The position numbers and the translations under genes are program-made. From NCBI GenBank assembly GCA_022497145.1, contig MU385946.1, positions 1 to 64,000 on the forward strand: a stretch of DNA of 64,000 bases, written 5' to 3'. The notes under the pieces were generated by a model. It worked only from the letters and a program-made list of their open reading frames with translations, searched no databases and had not been told where the DNA came from. The DNA comes from Rostrohypoxylon terebratum (taxonomy: Eukaryota; Ascomycota; Sordariomycetes; Xylariales; Hypoxylaceae). Positions 1-10,637 of the stretch are shown here, in pieces; within the stretch, counting starts at the first letter, position 1, and each line of letters starts with the position of its first letter.

Positions 1-569
1 TGATTATACTTGACCTCTACAATTACTGTTACCTTAAAATCAAGACCCCCTTATGAAGCTATACTTACTAAGCCTAAGTATAGGTTCGTCACACGGAGTA
101 GGTCGGGGTGTAACAATGCATGGAACTCCGTGAGGACACTTTGTAGAGCCCGACTATCGTCGCGCGATGCTGGTTTTCCATCAGGTTGAAACGCTACTCG
201 TGCTGATTTATACACCACGTGTCGAGGACGCTTCGGGGCTTTAATCACATTCTCTGCATGCCAACTACCCATGTTTACTCGCTGCACTATGTTCTCCGGA
301 CCTATCGGTATAGCCTGTCGCGTGACCGTGAACGAGGCACCACGACCAAGGAATAGCGAGGAATCGACGGCTTCGCTTCGGAAAAATGTGGGTGGAACAT
401 TTGATTTGACTGAATGATTTGCTTGGTCTATTGGTAGCACCAGGTCAAACACGTTCGGGACATAATCCCGAACCCCTATCATAGGCGGTGATTTCTGCAC
501 ATCGTCTTTGAACGCTACAGGCTCGCTGCTAGTTGGTAGTCTGATCGAGTCCGCTCGATTTGAGTCCAT
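1..569 (-). pseudogene. Protein-kinase-like gene, N-terminal part, with an in-frame stop; runs off the left edge
   Basis: The reading frame starts at the ATG at 569 (minus) and stays open to a TAA at 51-53, about 172 codons. It reads like the N lobe of a fungal protein kinase: a glycine-rich loop LGRGASFTV near residue 75, then VVYKSARVAFQ with the probable ATP-binding lysine, then a helix-like stretch LTEFHALLHPDLLR. Past the TAA the same frame continues to the edge with VTVIVEV, which resembles the hinge strand of such kinases, so the stop looks like a mutation, not a natural end. An unseen intron around the stop is an alternative. The catalytic half would lie outside the window. It is divergent from the HeLo gene at 841 with only about 270 bases between, so the two may share a promoter region. 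Kinase call moderate; pseudogene call weaker. Confidence 0.5.
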
Positions 570-840
570 CTTCAACCAGGCTGTTGAATAGGCAATATTC
601 GGAGAATTGAAAAGACGACAGGTTAATTCCGTCTCGTAGCGTGGTGACTAATTAAAAAAGAACGGGTTTTCAGCTGAGGACACGATCATTCCATCGACTA
701 TACCCCTTGCGTGCAGCATGCAGCCAAGAAATGTTTCGCCCAGCTCGGCGCAGAAGCTGAAAATTCTACACACCGTCGTTGAGTCCACATTGAAATTTAG
801 AGAAAAACCAGACGTCTGATAGTTAGCAAAACAGACCCAA

Positions 841-2594
841 ATGGCAGATCCACTTAGTATCGCGGCTAGCACAGCGGGCTTGATATCGTTGTCGCTGCAG
901 TTATTTGGAGGATGCATCAAAGGTTTCGTCCTATTATCTACAGCACAAAACCTCGGAAAGCATGCATCAGTAATTGAATGCATTCTCAACATCCAGGAAA
1001 TACAGCTAACAGATTGGGCTCGTCGCGCAGGCCTACTAACCGGAAATGGAACTCTTAACCCTCGTCTCAATTCAAAGGCCGTTGAAATGATTCTTCAGCA
1101 ATTGCAAGACCTACTTCTGGATACTGAGAAACTCAAGAAGAGATATGGTCTGAATCTCGTTCAAAATGAAGGCTATACACAAAGAACAGCCGCCCAACTT
1201 CATCATCACTCCCTCTCTGAAGTCGATAGGGTGTTCACTGGCATTTCAGACGACACTAGACGCCAGATCCTCGCGAGAGCGAGAATAACTCAAAGTCAAG
1301 ACATCTTTAAACGGCTTTGGTGGGCAGCTGTGGATAAGGGCAACATTGAAAAGTTAGCCGCAGACATTCACTTCTTCGTCCGAGAGCTTTGGAACTTATT
1401 AGACCCCACGCGACATGACGATTTCCTTGATTCGACCAAGGACATTGTTTCAAATATGGTCTCTCTCAACAACAAATTTGACCAACTGTTCTCTCTTTCT
1501 GAGGCGCTCAAGGCACTCCGGTCAGAGTCGCGGGGTATGGAAGCGCTTGCTGCTTCGGCCGAGATCAAGGCTTTGCGGATATGTCTCGACGAATCAGATG
1601 AAGGACCCGCCACTCAGCAGGATACCAATGCGCCGAGAAGACGGAAATTACTCGAGAAATTAGAGCCGCTGTCCAACAAGAAGCTTACAAACTTCAAACC
1701 CCTTAAAAAGAATGAACATATGGGATTGGCCGACTATGACGGAGAAATAGTTGTAGTTGAGAAGAAACCCATCACCAACATGCCCTGGAGCAAAATCCTA
1801 CCTCGAGTCGAGAATTTAGCCGCACTCCTGAACGCGCCTAAGGATGAGACATTCCGCTCTCTTCCGTGCAAGGGTATTGTAGTGGAGGAAACCACTGTAT
1901 TTCTTGTGTTCCATCACCCTACCCCTGACAACCTAGTAGAGCCTCGCTCACTTCTCGACCTCTTCTCTGCAAAAGACGGCATCGAACCACCAGTCTTACA
2001 GACCGAATCAAACTTGCGTTGAGCATAGCCCGCTTAGTGCAGAATTTCCATCGAGCAGGTTGGTTGCACAAAAGCTTACGGTCACAGAATATCCTATTTT
2101 TCCCGCAGGCAGATGGATCGATACGCCTTGATGATCCCTTTTTGGCGGGTTTCGCTTTCGCGCGTTTTGGTTCGCCTACGGAGATCTCGGAGCAGCCGTC
2201 TGCCAATCCCAAGTTCGATATTTACCGCCACCCCCACGCCTTCGGGGATCCAACCACAAGCTTTAGCGCCGTTATGGACATTTACTCGCTGGGGGCGGTG
2301 ATGCTTGAGATTGCCGAGTGGCGAGCCTTGCAGTATCTAGTAGGGAGTGTTGTAGATATAACTTCAGGCAGCGTGCCATTCATGCAATTAGCTAAGGTAA
2401 GATCATACCTGTTGGGAGAGGGTGTCAAGTCGAAGTTGCGATATAGGATAGGGGATATATATGCAGCAGCTTGTATCGGTTGCTTAAAGGGGGACATTAC
2501 TGATACAAAGGTGGGAGAGGACAAGACACTTTGTTTCGAGCCAAGCCTCATGGCTGACATTACTGTACGCCAATTGGAGAGCTGCAGCATTTAA
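841..2594 (+). CDS. HeLo domain plus pseudokinase protein (fungal cell-death type), reading frame broken by one base
   Basis: The ATG at 841 opens MADPLSIAASTAGLISL, a HeLo-type start. A helical region to about residue 215 follows, with DWARRAGLL and LEKLKKRYGL-like helices typical of HeLo (prion-inhibition and propagation) domains. The remainder is kinase-like. The frame ends with a TGA at 2020-2022, but homologous reading continues in the -1 frame from about 1992 (SLTDRIKLALSIARL) to the stop at 2592-2594. No slippery heptamer and no intron is visible, so a one-base deletion or sequencing error fits best; the protein would then be about 584 residues. The kinase part looks inactive: GWLHKSLRSQNILFF stands where HRDxxxxN is expected and AGFAFAR where DFG is expected, and there is no glycine loop. 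Known HeLo domains permeabilise membranes in fungal incompatibility, and HeLo is related to the four-helix bundle of MLKL, which is also fused to a pseudokinase. The NLR gene lies 550 bases downstream. Confidence 0.72.
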
Positions 2595-2719
2595 AAATAC
2601 AAATTGATCATTAATACAGATGAAAAATGCCACGATGACAAGGTACCTGAACCCAAAATTCATAAGCAACGTAAATACTCCCTGTTTTCAAAACTGATTT
2701 TCGAAGCGAACACCACAAT

Positions 2720-3135
2720 TCAAAACCATCGTCCATCCATATGCTAAATAACTACCTAGTAGGTTAGCTATTCATATTTACCTACCTACCTAGTACCTAG
2801 GTGAATAAGCAGGTAGCTAACATCCTATAAACAAGAGATGAATTGTCTGCATTTTTTGACCGGTTCTGTTGGAAGTACAAGTATCTCGAAGCGGGCTATC
2901 GTAGCCTGCATAACTACGTAGTACCTTCCTGCCTGCTTATGGGTAAGTCCCCCTTGACTGATTGGTGACGTGTCAGCTGAAGCAGGTAGGCACCTAGGTA
3001 CTCTACTAAAAGAGTTGATGTCCTTACTCCACTACCTAGGCTCACATTCTTTCCACATCCATTTAACACTTTTCCTCCCTAGGACTCCACTCCATATGGA
3101 ATACCTAGGTAGGTACTCAGTTGAACCTCAATACA
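2720..3135. repeat. TAGGTA/TACCTA low-complexity tracts between the HeLo and NLR genes
   Basis: The gap between the two cell-death-type genes contains many copies of a short motif on both strands, for example ctacctagtagg, tacctacctacctag and cctaggtaggtact, separated by ordinary sequence. The motif is self-complementary in parts (cctagg, tacctaggta) and can pair with itself. The same motif recurs near 8855, 25190, 25495, 26700, 26765, 27135, 29085, 35205, 36345, 36690, 37010, 37340 and 37550. I see no coding potential in this gap. Confidence 0.8.
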
Positions 3136-3141
3136 GTAGAG

Positions 3142-6100
3142 ATGACTCAATCAGTGGCGACGAGTATGAATTCACCGGAACCACCACTGCAAACCAAAAC
3201 ATGGCGCCTTTTTATCGATCCTCCGTCTGGGATGGCAGCATGTCCACTTAGTAGCGAGGTTCTTCTACATGCACTCAGACAGAAATTCAACTTGGAGGAT
3301 GCAGATCCAACACTAGCAGTTTACCCTGAAAAATCACGTTATTGTGCGACAATTTCACTACAGTATTCGAAATATCCATTCGGAAGCTGCAATGAGTTTG
3401 ATCTTGAGATCGATACGGAGGGAGGCCAGAAGATAAAGATTCAGTATGACAACTTCAACCTTTAAAAACAGATGCCGTACTCATTACCTATTCTTTTAGC
3501 GTCGAATCTGATGATGAATTTCTTCATGTCACCACACTATATGATGGAATATGCAATGAGGATAACGCTGTTGAGTATGTGAAAGCCCATTTGTAGGACT
3601 GCGCTGGCTGGTACCTAACTCAATACTTATAGCTTCATTGTGGTTCCTGGTCTTGCTGGTCATCCATATGGGAGTTTCAAGTCGCCAAAAAATGCGAAAC
3701 AGAATTGGCTTCGAGACTATTTGCCTCAGAGTCTTTCTAATATTCGCATTCTCATCTATGGTTACAATTCGGCTCTTATGCGAGAGAGCAAGGAACCAAT
3801 ATCGGATTTTGCCATAGGCCTCCTCCAAGCCATCCATGAATATCGCGATGCCATATCGGTACGTAACGTTCACATAACATTCACGGCAGTCACATGCCTA
3901 CGGTAGCTAATGATAATTAGACCAAGCGACGGCCTATAATCTTCCTCGGTCATAGTCTTGGTGGATTAATAATCAAGCAGGTATTTACACCACCTTCTTT
4001 CCGTCTTAGCCGGACACTGATCACGACGAGACACTAATTAATCCAGGCGTTGGTGCAAGCTGAAAGGAGTAATACCGATCTAGACAAGGCATTGCTAGAT
4101 TGTTGCCATGGATTCCTCTTCTTCGGGGTCCCAAATCGGGGGCTTCGAAATGAGGAACTTGCGGCCATATTAGAGCCCGAAAATCTCACGTTGGAACTCG
4201 TTCAAAACATCATCGTAGATGCAGACTCTGAAGCAAAGCAATCACTACGAGAATTGGGAGAGGATTTCATAGCTTTATGCAAAAGGGAACAGAAAGAATT
4301 TGATATCAAAGCATTTTACGAGAGGAAAAAAAGTTATCTCGCCGAGGTATGTCCTATACTATCTTACACGCGGTAGAATATAATGTGATCAAAGATTAAC
4401 TTTGGAATATAATTAGAGGATGAAAGATGGAAAGTACGCGAGAAGCAAAGACAAAGCCAAAATGAAGCTGCTGGTAACCCAAGATTCAGCAACTATGATC
4501 GATGGTCGCATCAGAATAGGTGATGGGATCCCCCTCGACGCAGATCATTCAAGTATGGTGAAGTTCAGTTCGAAGAATGATCTACTGTATCGAAAAGTGT
4601 TGCCGGAGATTGAATGGATGGTTCAAAGGGCTCTGAGAAAAGTGGACGGTACGTATCAAGAGTCTGCCAAAGTACAACGTCTCCCCATATGCCTTAAGCC
4701 CTGACAGGTTTAGATCATGAATCGAAACACAGTTCACGCCTAGAAGAATTCAAACGACAATCTGGTGTTATTTTAAATAATAATTCCAATTTCATCAAAG
4801 ATCGACAAGCCGGGACACTCGAGGATTTCCTTCAACACGAGTACTTCAATAAGTGGAGGGATGACGAAGAATCTCCACCCCTATGGATATCTGGATCTCC
4901 TGGCCAAGGGAAATCTGTGCTAGCGAAGTTCTTAGCAAACAATATCCAAGAATCACTAGGGAAGGCAGGAAAGAAGGTAATTGTACTCAAATATTTCTGT
5001 AATGCACAGATTGCCAACTGCCAGCCAACGAATATCTTGCGCGACCTCATATTGCAGCTTGTACGATGGGTGGAATACGACAGTTGTGTCCTGGCTGAGT
5101 TTTGGGGGATGGAAAAAACCTTTTCATCCGAATCTCTTGCAAATCTCTTGGATCTTTTTTCACGCCTTATCCTCAATGTCGGCTCCAAGCGTATATATTG
5201 TATCATCGATGCCCTTGACGAATGCCCGCCCAGCCAAAATCTGGACAAAACATATTACTCCAACGATTCCGAACGATCTATTATGATAGAAAAACTCATG
5301 ACAGTTTCTTTGGAAAATCAATCCAGAATGCGATTGCTTGTTACCAGCCGTCCAAACGAGGACGACATCAAACAATGCTTCCATGAGTACCATCATGATC
5401 TGGAAGTTTACAGCAGAGACCTTACAATTTTCATTAAACATGAACTCGACAAGATAAACTATCTTAAAAAATCAAATGACATGATGGGCGAGGTACAACG
5501 ACAACTTCTTCATTCAGCTGGAGGTACATTTCTCTGGGTATCTCTAGTTATCCCTGAACTTTCGCTTCTAGACGCACCAACGAGGAAGGAAATACGCGAG
5601 ATCATAGAAAGCGTACCACAGAAGCTCGAAAGAATGTATGAAAGTATATTCACCAGGTTGGAAAAACGAAACAAACATCTGAAAAGGATCTTAATGTGGG
5701 TAGTATATGCGAAAAGGTAATATAAGCTCAACATTTCTACAAAACCCTGCTTCCTCGAGCAATCGTTATATCATATAACATTTTATAGTAGCTAACAATA
5801 AGACAGGCCTCTCACAGTCGATGAACTACGAGGTGCACTGACATATGATCCATTCAATGCGGACGATAACCAATATACAAGTTTATCAGAAATGCATGAG
5901 CACGAACCTCTTCTTGATGAAGACACCATCAATGAAAGCCTCGGTAGTTTTTTGACTACTCGCAAGCAAAGACCACGGGATAATAACCGCTATATATATT
6001 TCCGACACCAATCAGGCAAGGACTTTTTCGCGAGCAATGAAGGACTGACCCTGTTGTTTTGTGACAGGGATTTCAATCCCGACATTTGCATTGCGCACAC

Positions 6101-8876
6101 ATGCTTATCGTTCCTAACTGCCAAAGGATTCGACAACTGCAAATCGATCTTCTATGATAGGTTCGATGTTGAAACTAGGTTGAACATAAGTGAGTCTGAG
6201 GGTACAAGTGGCGGGTTGTTAGCAACATACCCATTCCTTCGTTATGCCAGTGAAAGCTGGTACAAACACATCGACAAGACACATGATGAGGGGCTTGAAG
6301 AAGTTGAACATCAAATCGACACTTTAATTAACAAAGATCATGATACCTTTACAACTTGGGCTATATCCTGGATAGAAGTTGAGGAAGAAAGCCATCGTTA
6401 TCCACCTCATACACCCGAAACAAGATCCTTTCTTGTAAAGCTAGATCGCATAACCTATTCCGATCAAGATTGCCACCATCCCTTCAGCATTCTTGTGGCC
6501 ATTATAATACATATTGGTATTCCATGGTTAACAGAAAAGATCTCCGATGACGATCTCAAAGGTCACGATTATGGGCTTGCCGATTTATTGGACAAAGCAC
6601 CAGAGTCATTTTACCCTCTATGTACCCATAGAAAGGAAAGAATGGCTCAAATCTTGTCATCTCAGTTCTTTCACATTCTTTGGGCGGGGTTCAGCAGAGA
6701 GAGATGCCAAGTCCTGCGTATCTTGTTCCAACATGCCCCCAAGATAAAACCATTGATTACTGATGAATTGCTGGAACATGAGAGCGACCGAAGATTTGAA
6801 ATCAATGAGCTTGAACACTATAAGGTTCTTCGATTCGTCATCGAGAATGGATTCCCGGCAACTGACAATATCCTCAAATCAGCTGCTGGATTTGGAAAGG
6901 AAGGAATAATGAACTTCTTATTCAGTCATCGCGAAGCCGAGTCTGGAATTTTCGATGAAGTTCTTCACATTGCTATAAGGAATGAAAGTGATGTATTGCC
7001 TGAGTTATTGAATTCTTCCTGGGTTGATTTCCAGGTAACAAGGGACCACTTCGTCTCCGCAATTCAGGCAGAGAAAATAGGCTCTTTCACAAATTTGCTG
7101 GAACATCACAGTCAAGACAAAAGGCAGAGCAACTCCGGACTTTATCATGAGATTCTAGAGGAACTTCTCTGTCAGGTGGTTTTATACGATAAAGATCCCC
7201 GTTGGGATACTCTAAGATGGCGAGAGAGCCTGGAGAGCAGGATTGGATTCATTAAGACATCGTGTTTACAACTTCAAAACGCATCCCAAAGTAACATCAC
7301 AGTAACGGAATCGATGCTCATCGGGTGTATAGACAACATCGTTGTAGCAGAAAACGCCATCGACATTCTTCAACATGAGATCAAGTTTGAGGTCACAGCA
7401 GAAGTAATCAAGGCTCTCGCAGAATATTGGTTGGAAATATACGAGAAACTACGTCATGGAGCATTGGAACTTCAGACAACAAGAACATTCGATTATACCA
7501 GGCCCAGTCTGCCGTTGCCTTACCTCTCTTATCATGCTTGGAGAGCTTCCTTCTCAATTTGTAAAATCATGAGTATATTTCTTGATCTCGCGGACCCCGG
7601 TTGCAATAACATTCTCTACTCTGTTATTGGTGAAAATAGCAATATCCTTTTGAGTTTTCTCGGAGATAGACAACTACACCTTGGCGGCCAGTGGACCATT
7701 CTACATTATGCCTCGTATTTCAATGATCTGAAGATCATTGCTGCGGAGCTCGAATCTGGGGCTGACGTAAATGAGACAACTGCTATAGGATTAACACCAC
7801 TGCATATTGCAATACTAGGAAGCCTCGGGGTTATGAGGGGCTATGAGATTGGCATTTCCTCCTATTCAGAGGACATGATTACAAACATCATAGACCTTCT
7901 ACTTGAAAATAAGGCGAATCTGAATATCCGCGACATTCACGGGGATATACCACTGCACTACGCCTGTTTCCATTGGTCTTCCAGAGTCATTCACAGATTA
8001 CTGCAATCCGATCTAAGTACCCAGAATAACGATCGCTATAATCCATTACACTACATTACCCATAAAAGATTTTCGTTGGTGTTTGGAGATGATCTTTGTC
8101 TCGAGGGAAAAGTCAACTCGAGAAATATAATCTTTCAGACGCCTTTACATCACGCTATCCAACAGCGAGATGTGATCGCGATTCGACAGTTCCATGGGAA
8201 TTCTGATCTCTCTCTTCTTAATGCATATGGAAGATCATACGCCGAATCAATGCAAGAGAATGGCTTATTAAAATCTGTGCTAAAGAACCGGCTCCTCATG
8301 AGTACTCAACCAACCTCGCCATCTCGGAGAAACACCCGACTTCGCAATGTTGTATACATCATCACGTCTCGGCTATTAAACAACAAGAGCGGGTCCATCT
8401 ACCCAGGATTTTTGGAGCTAGGTAATTGCCTCGCCTTCCTTAAAGAAAGAGAAGAAGCATTGGTCGCATATGAGCAAATAATTCCCAGCCTTAAGGACTA
8501 TAGCAGCTTAGGTTGTCCCTTTTGGGCAAGAATGGATTATGACAAGCCATTTTACATCCCGCTGAATTGCCCGACATATCCTTTATGCGGCAAATGCAAA
8601 AAAAGGTCCAAATATACGGATATGATAACTGTACCGGGACCGGCATATCTCAATCGTGATAAGAGATTTGTTAATGATGCTGGCGAATCTGAATCTGAAT
8701 GGCTGGAGAGGATAAAACGTGATTTTGGCATCGATCCACGAGTTGAGAGGGTGGAAGAGGATAACGTATCTATGGAAAACGGCAATAAGTCCGTGTGGTC
8801 GCAGTTGAAAGAGGCTGCACTTAATGTCATCGTGTGGGTGGTTGCTTACCTAACCTACCTACTAGGTAGGTACTAG
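3142..8876 (+). CDS. NLR-type protein: esterase-like domain, NACHT NTPase, ankyrin repeats, Cys-rich and hydrophobic tail
   Basis: Eight exons fit in frame (3142-3443, 3500-3574, 3633-3858, 3921-3980, 4047-4346, 4417-4648, 4708-5716, 5807-8876), giving 1757 residues. Residues 1-125 have no recognised domain. An alpha/beta-hydrolase follows: FIVVPGLAGHPYGSF, nucleophile elbow GHSLGG near 213, and LFFGVPNRG near 247. The NACHT module has a P-loop GSPGQGKS near 460, Walker B IIDALDEC near 560, sensor LLVTSRPNED, and a winged-helix start PLTVDELRGAL. Ankyrin repeats (TPLHIAI, PLHYAC, TPLHHAI) lie around 1360-1535. Then come a YPGFLELG segment and a cysteine-rich stretch CPFW..NCPTYPLCGKC near 1640-1680, which could bind zinc. 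The last 20 residues are hydrophobic. In known fungal NLRs the repeats sense a ligand, NACHT oligomerises and the N-terminal domain executes; the ligand here is unknown. Its proximity to the HeLo gene fits an allorecognition role. Confidence 0.88.
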
Positions 8877-8886
8877 GTAGGTACTG
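8848..8886 (+). repeat. TAGGTA tract read as the last codons of the NLR gene
   Basis: The sequence acctacctactaggtaggt and its neighbours form an inverted TAGGTA tract. The NLR reading frame passes straight into it, so the tract encodes the final residues AYLTYLLGRY and provides the stop codon TAG at 8874-8876. Confidence 0.75.
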
Positions 8887-9232
8887 TATGTTGAGTAGAT
8901 TGATTCGAAGTTTTTGGCACATAAGAGGTGATTGAAAAGGTCCTCTGGAGTTCGACGGTCTCATTGAGTAAATATGGTTAAGGGGTTCCATTAATAACGA
9001 TCCTACGCGTTGCTAGATTTTGGGCTGTAATATAGTGTTGTTGGGAGTTTACGCTTGGTATTTCAACTTTTATATAATTCATGGATGCAACATTGTGAAC
9101 TACTACCTACACCAAACATCTCGAACTTCTAATATACACCAACGATACTTATAAGCCGAGCTTCGAACTATACCAAGACAAGGAAACCAATGAACGGAGA
9201 GGGAACTCATTCTCCACAGAATGTCCCACACT

Positions 9233-10637
9233 TCATACACCATCCATAAACGACAAGCCTCCAGCATTTTTGTCAACTGCCATACTATGCTCCAACCCAC
9301 AGACCTCGAAAAGCTTTACGGGTGTGATGTGCTTAGGTGTCCCAACAATCCCCTCGTACTTGAGCCGAGTCAAAGTCTCACGGATAGCAACATATGCCGG
9401 CGCCAATGTAGCAAAGCTGAAAATTATGATGCGAAATCCCATCTCGCTAGCTTCGTCAACGGTTATGACAGGGCTCTTGCCATTCTCGACAGAATTCAGC
9501 AATAGCGGCCAGGGCGCCAGATCTTTGACTGCCTGCGCTGCTTGGGCTTTGGAGTCGAAACCCTCTAACAACCCAACATCCGCGCCCTCGTCCCGGGCAG
9601 CTCGAAGTCGCGAAATACACGCGTCGTATCCAAGGGTCTGAAGAGCATCTGTTCGGGCGATCAGGACGAAGTCGGATTGCAACCTCACACGTGCAGCGTG
9701 CGCGGCTTTGATACGGGAGATGTATTCCTCTTGAGGCACAACTTTCTTTCCGCTAAGATGGCCGCAGCGCTTGGTAAGGACCTAAATCGTAGATAAGAGT
9801 CAGTGACTTGAGATGTTATAAGTGGATATGATAGCTCAGGGACTCTTACCTGGTCTTCCAAGTGGGCACCTGCCACCCCAGCGCGGATGTATTGCTCTAC
9901 AGTTCGAGCTACCATGATCGGGCCTAGGTTAAACATATTGAAGTTAATGTTAGGTCAACTCTTTATAGTGATCATAGAAATTGATAAGTAGAGTTGGGAA
10001 GCTTACCACCATATCCAGTATCCATATCAGCGATTAGAGGAGGACCAAACGGGTCAAGGTTGGCAATCATTTCAGCGTTCTCCCTCATTTCATGCAGTTG
10101 TGCAATGGCCAGGTCTGGCTGTCCTATACGACTAGCAGTCGTTCCAGCGCCAGTCTATTCCGCGAGTGTATAGATTAGTATGACAGTTTTCGAGGTCTTT
10201 GTTGGAGCATTGCTACGTACCATATACATAGCGTTAAAGCCTAGCTCTATAGCTGTGCGAGCTGAGAGCCCATCGTAGACACCAGGGCAGACGATCAGCT
10301 CGTTGGTCTCAAGTAGCATCTTACGGAGCTTCTTAGCCCCCGATGTTGGCTCAACAACACTTGAAACTACATCTCTCAGCCGCAGAGACCTGTCGGTTTT
10401 CTCTAAGGACTCCTCTTCCGAGGGAGGGACGATAGTGACGACTTCTGGAGCAGTAGTGACTTGTGGGATATCAACCATAGTACTGTCATCCTCTAGAATC
10501 TCGACCGTATTGACTGGGGGGGCGGATTTGACCGAATCGTGGAATTTGTTGAAAACGTCCATCGCCGTCTGGAGGACCACGGTAGGTTCGTGTTCCTGGC
10601 AGTCTGAGGGTACGATGCTGATGGTAGAAAGAACCAT
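9233..10637 (-). CDS. Isocitrate lyase/PEP mutase superfamily enzyme with a long N-terminal extension
   Basis: Four exons (10637-10221, 10154-10007, 9923-9850, 9781-9233) join in frame to 395 residues. The start is the ATG at 10637 in ACCATGG context. Residues 1-105 are Pro/Thr/Glu/Val-rich and without a recognised domain. The TIM-barrel begins near ELIVCPGVYDGLSARTA. The metal-site strand reads ADMDTGYGG, then AGVAGAHLEDQ, then the family signature KRCGHL carrying the catalytic cysteine, then FVLIARTDAL. Members cleave or form C-C or C-P bonds: methylisocitrate lyase, oxaloacetate hydrolase and carboxyphosphonoenolpyruvate mutase. The KRCGH motif favours a lyase of the methylisocitrate type, but the substrate cannot be fixed from motifs alone. 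The introns are 66, 83 and 68 bases. No targeting signal is clear. The nearest genes do not suggest a pathway. Confidence 0.85.

Noticed and set aside
1980..2000. Programmed -1 ribosomal frameshift in the HeLo gene
   Set aside because: No X-XXY-YYZ slippery heptamer at the junction and no obvious downstream pseudoknot; a base deletion or sequencing error is simpler.
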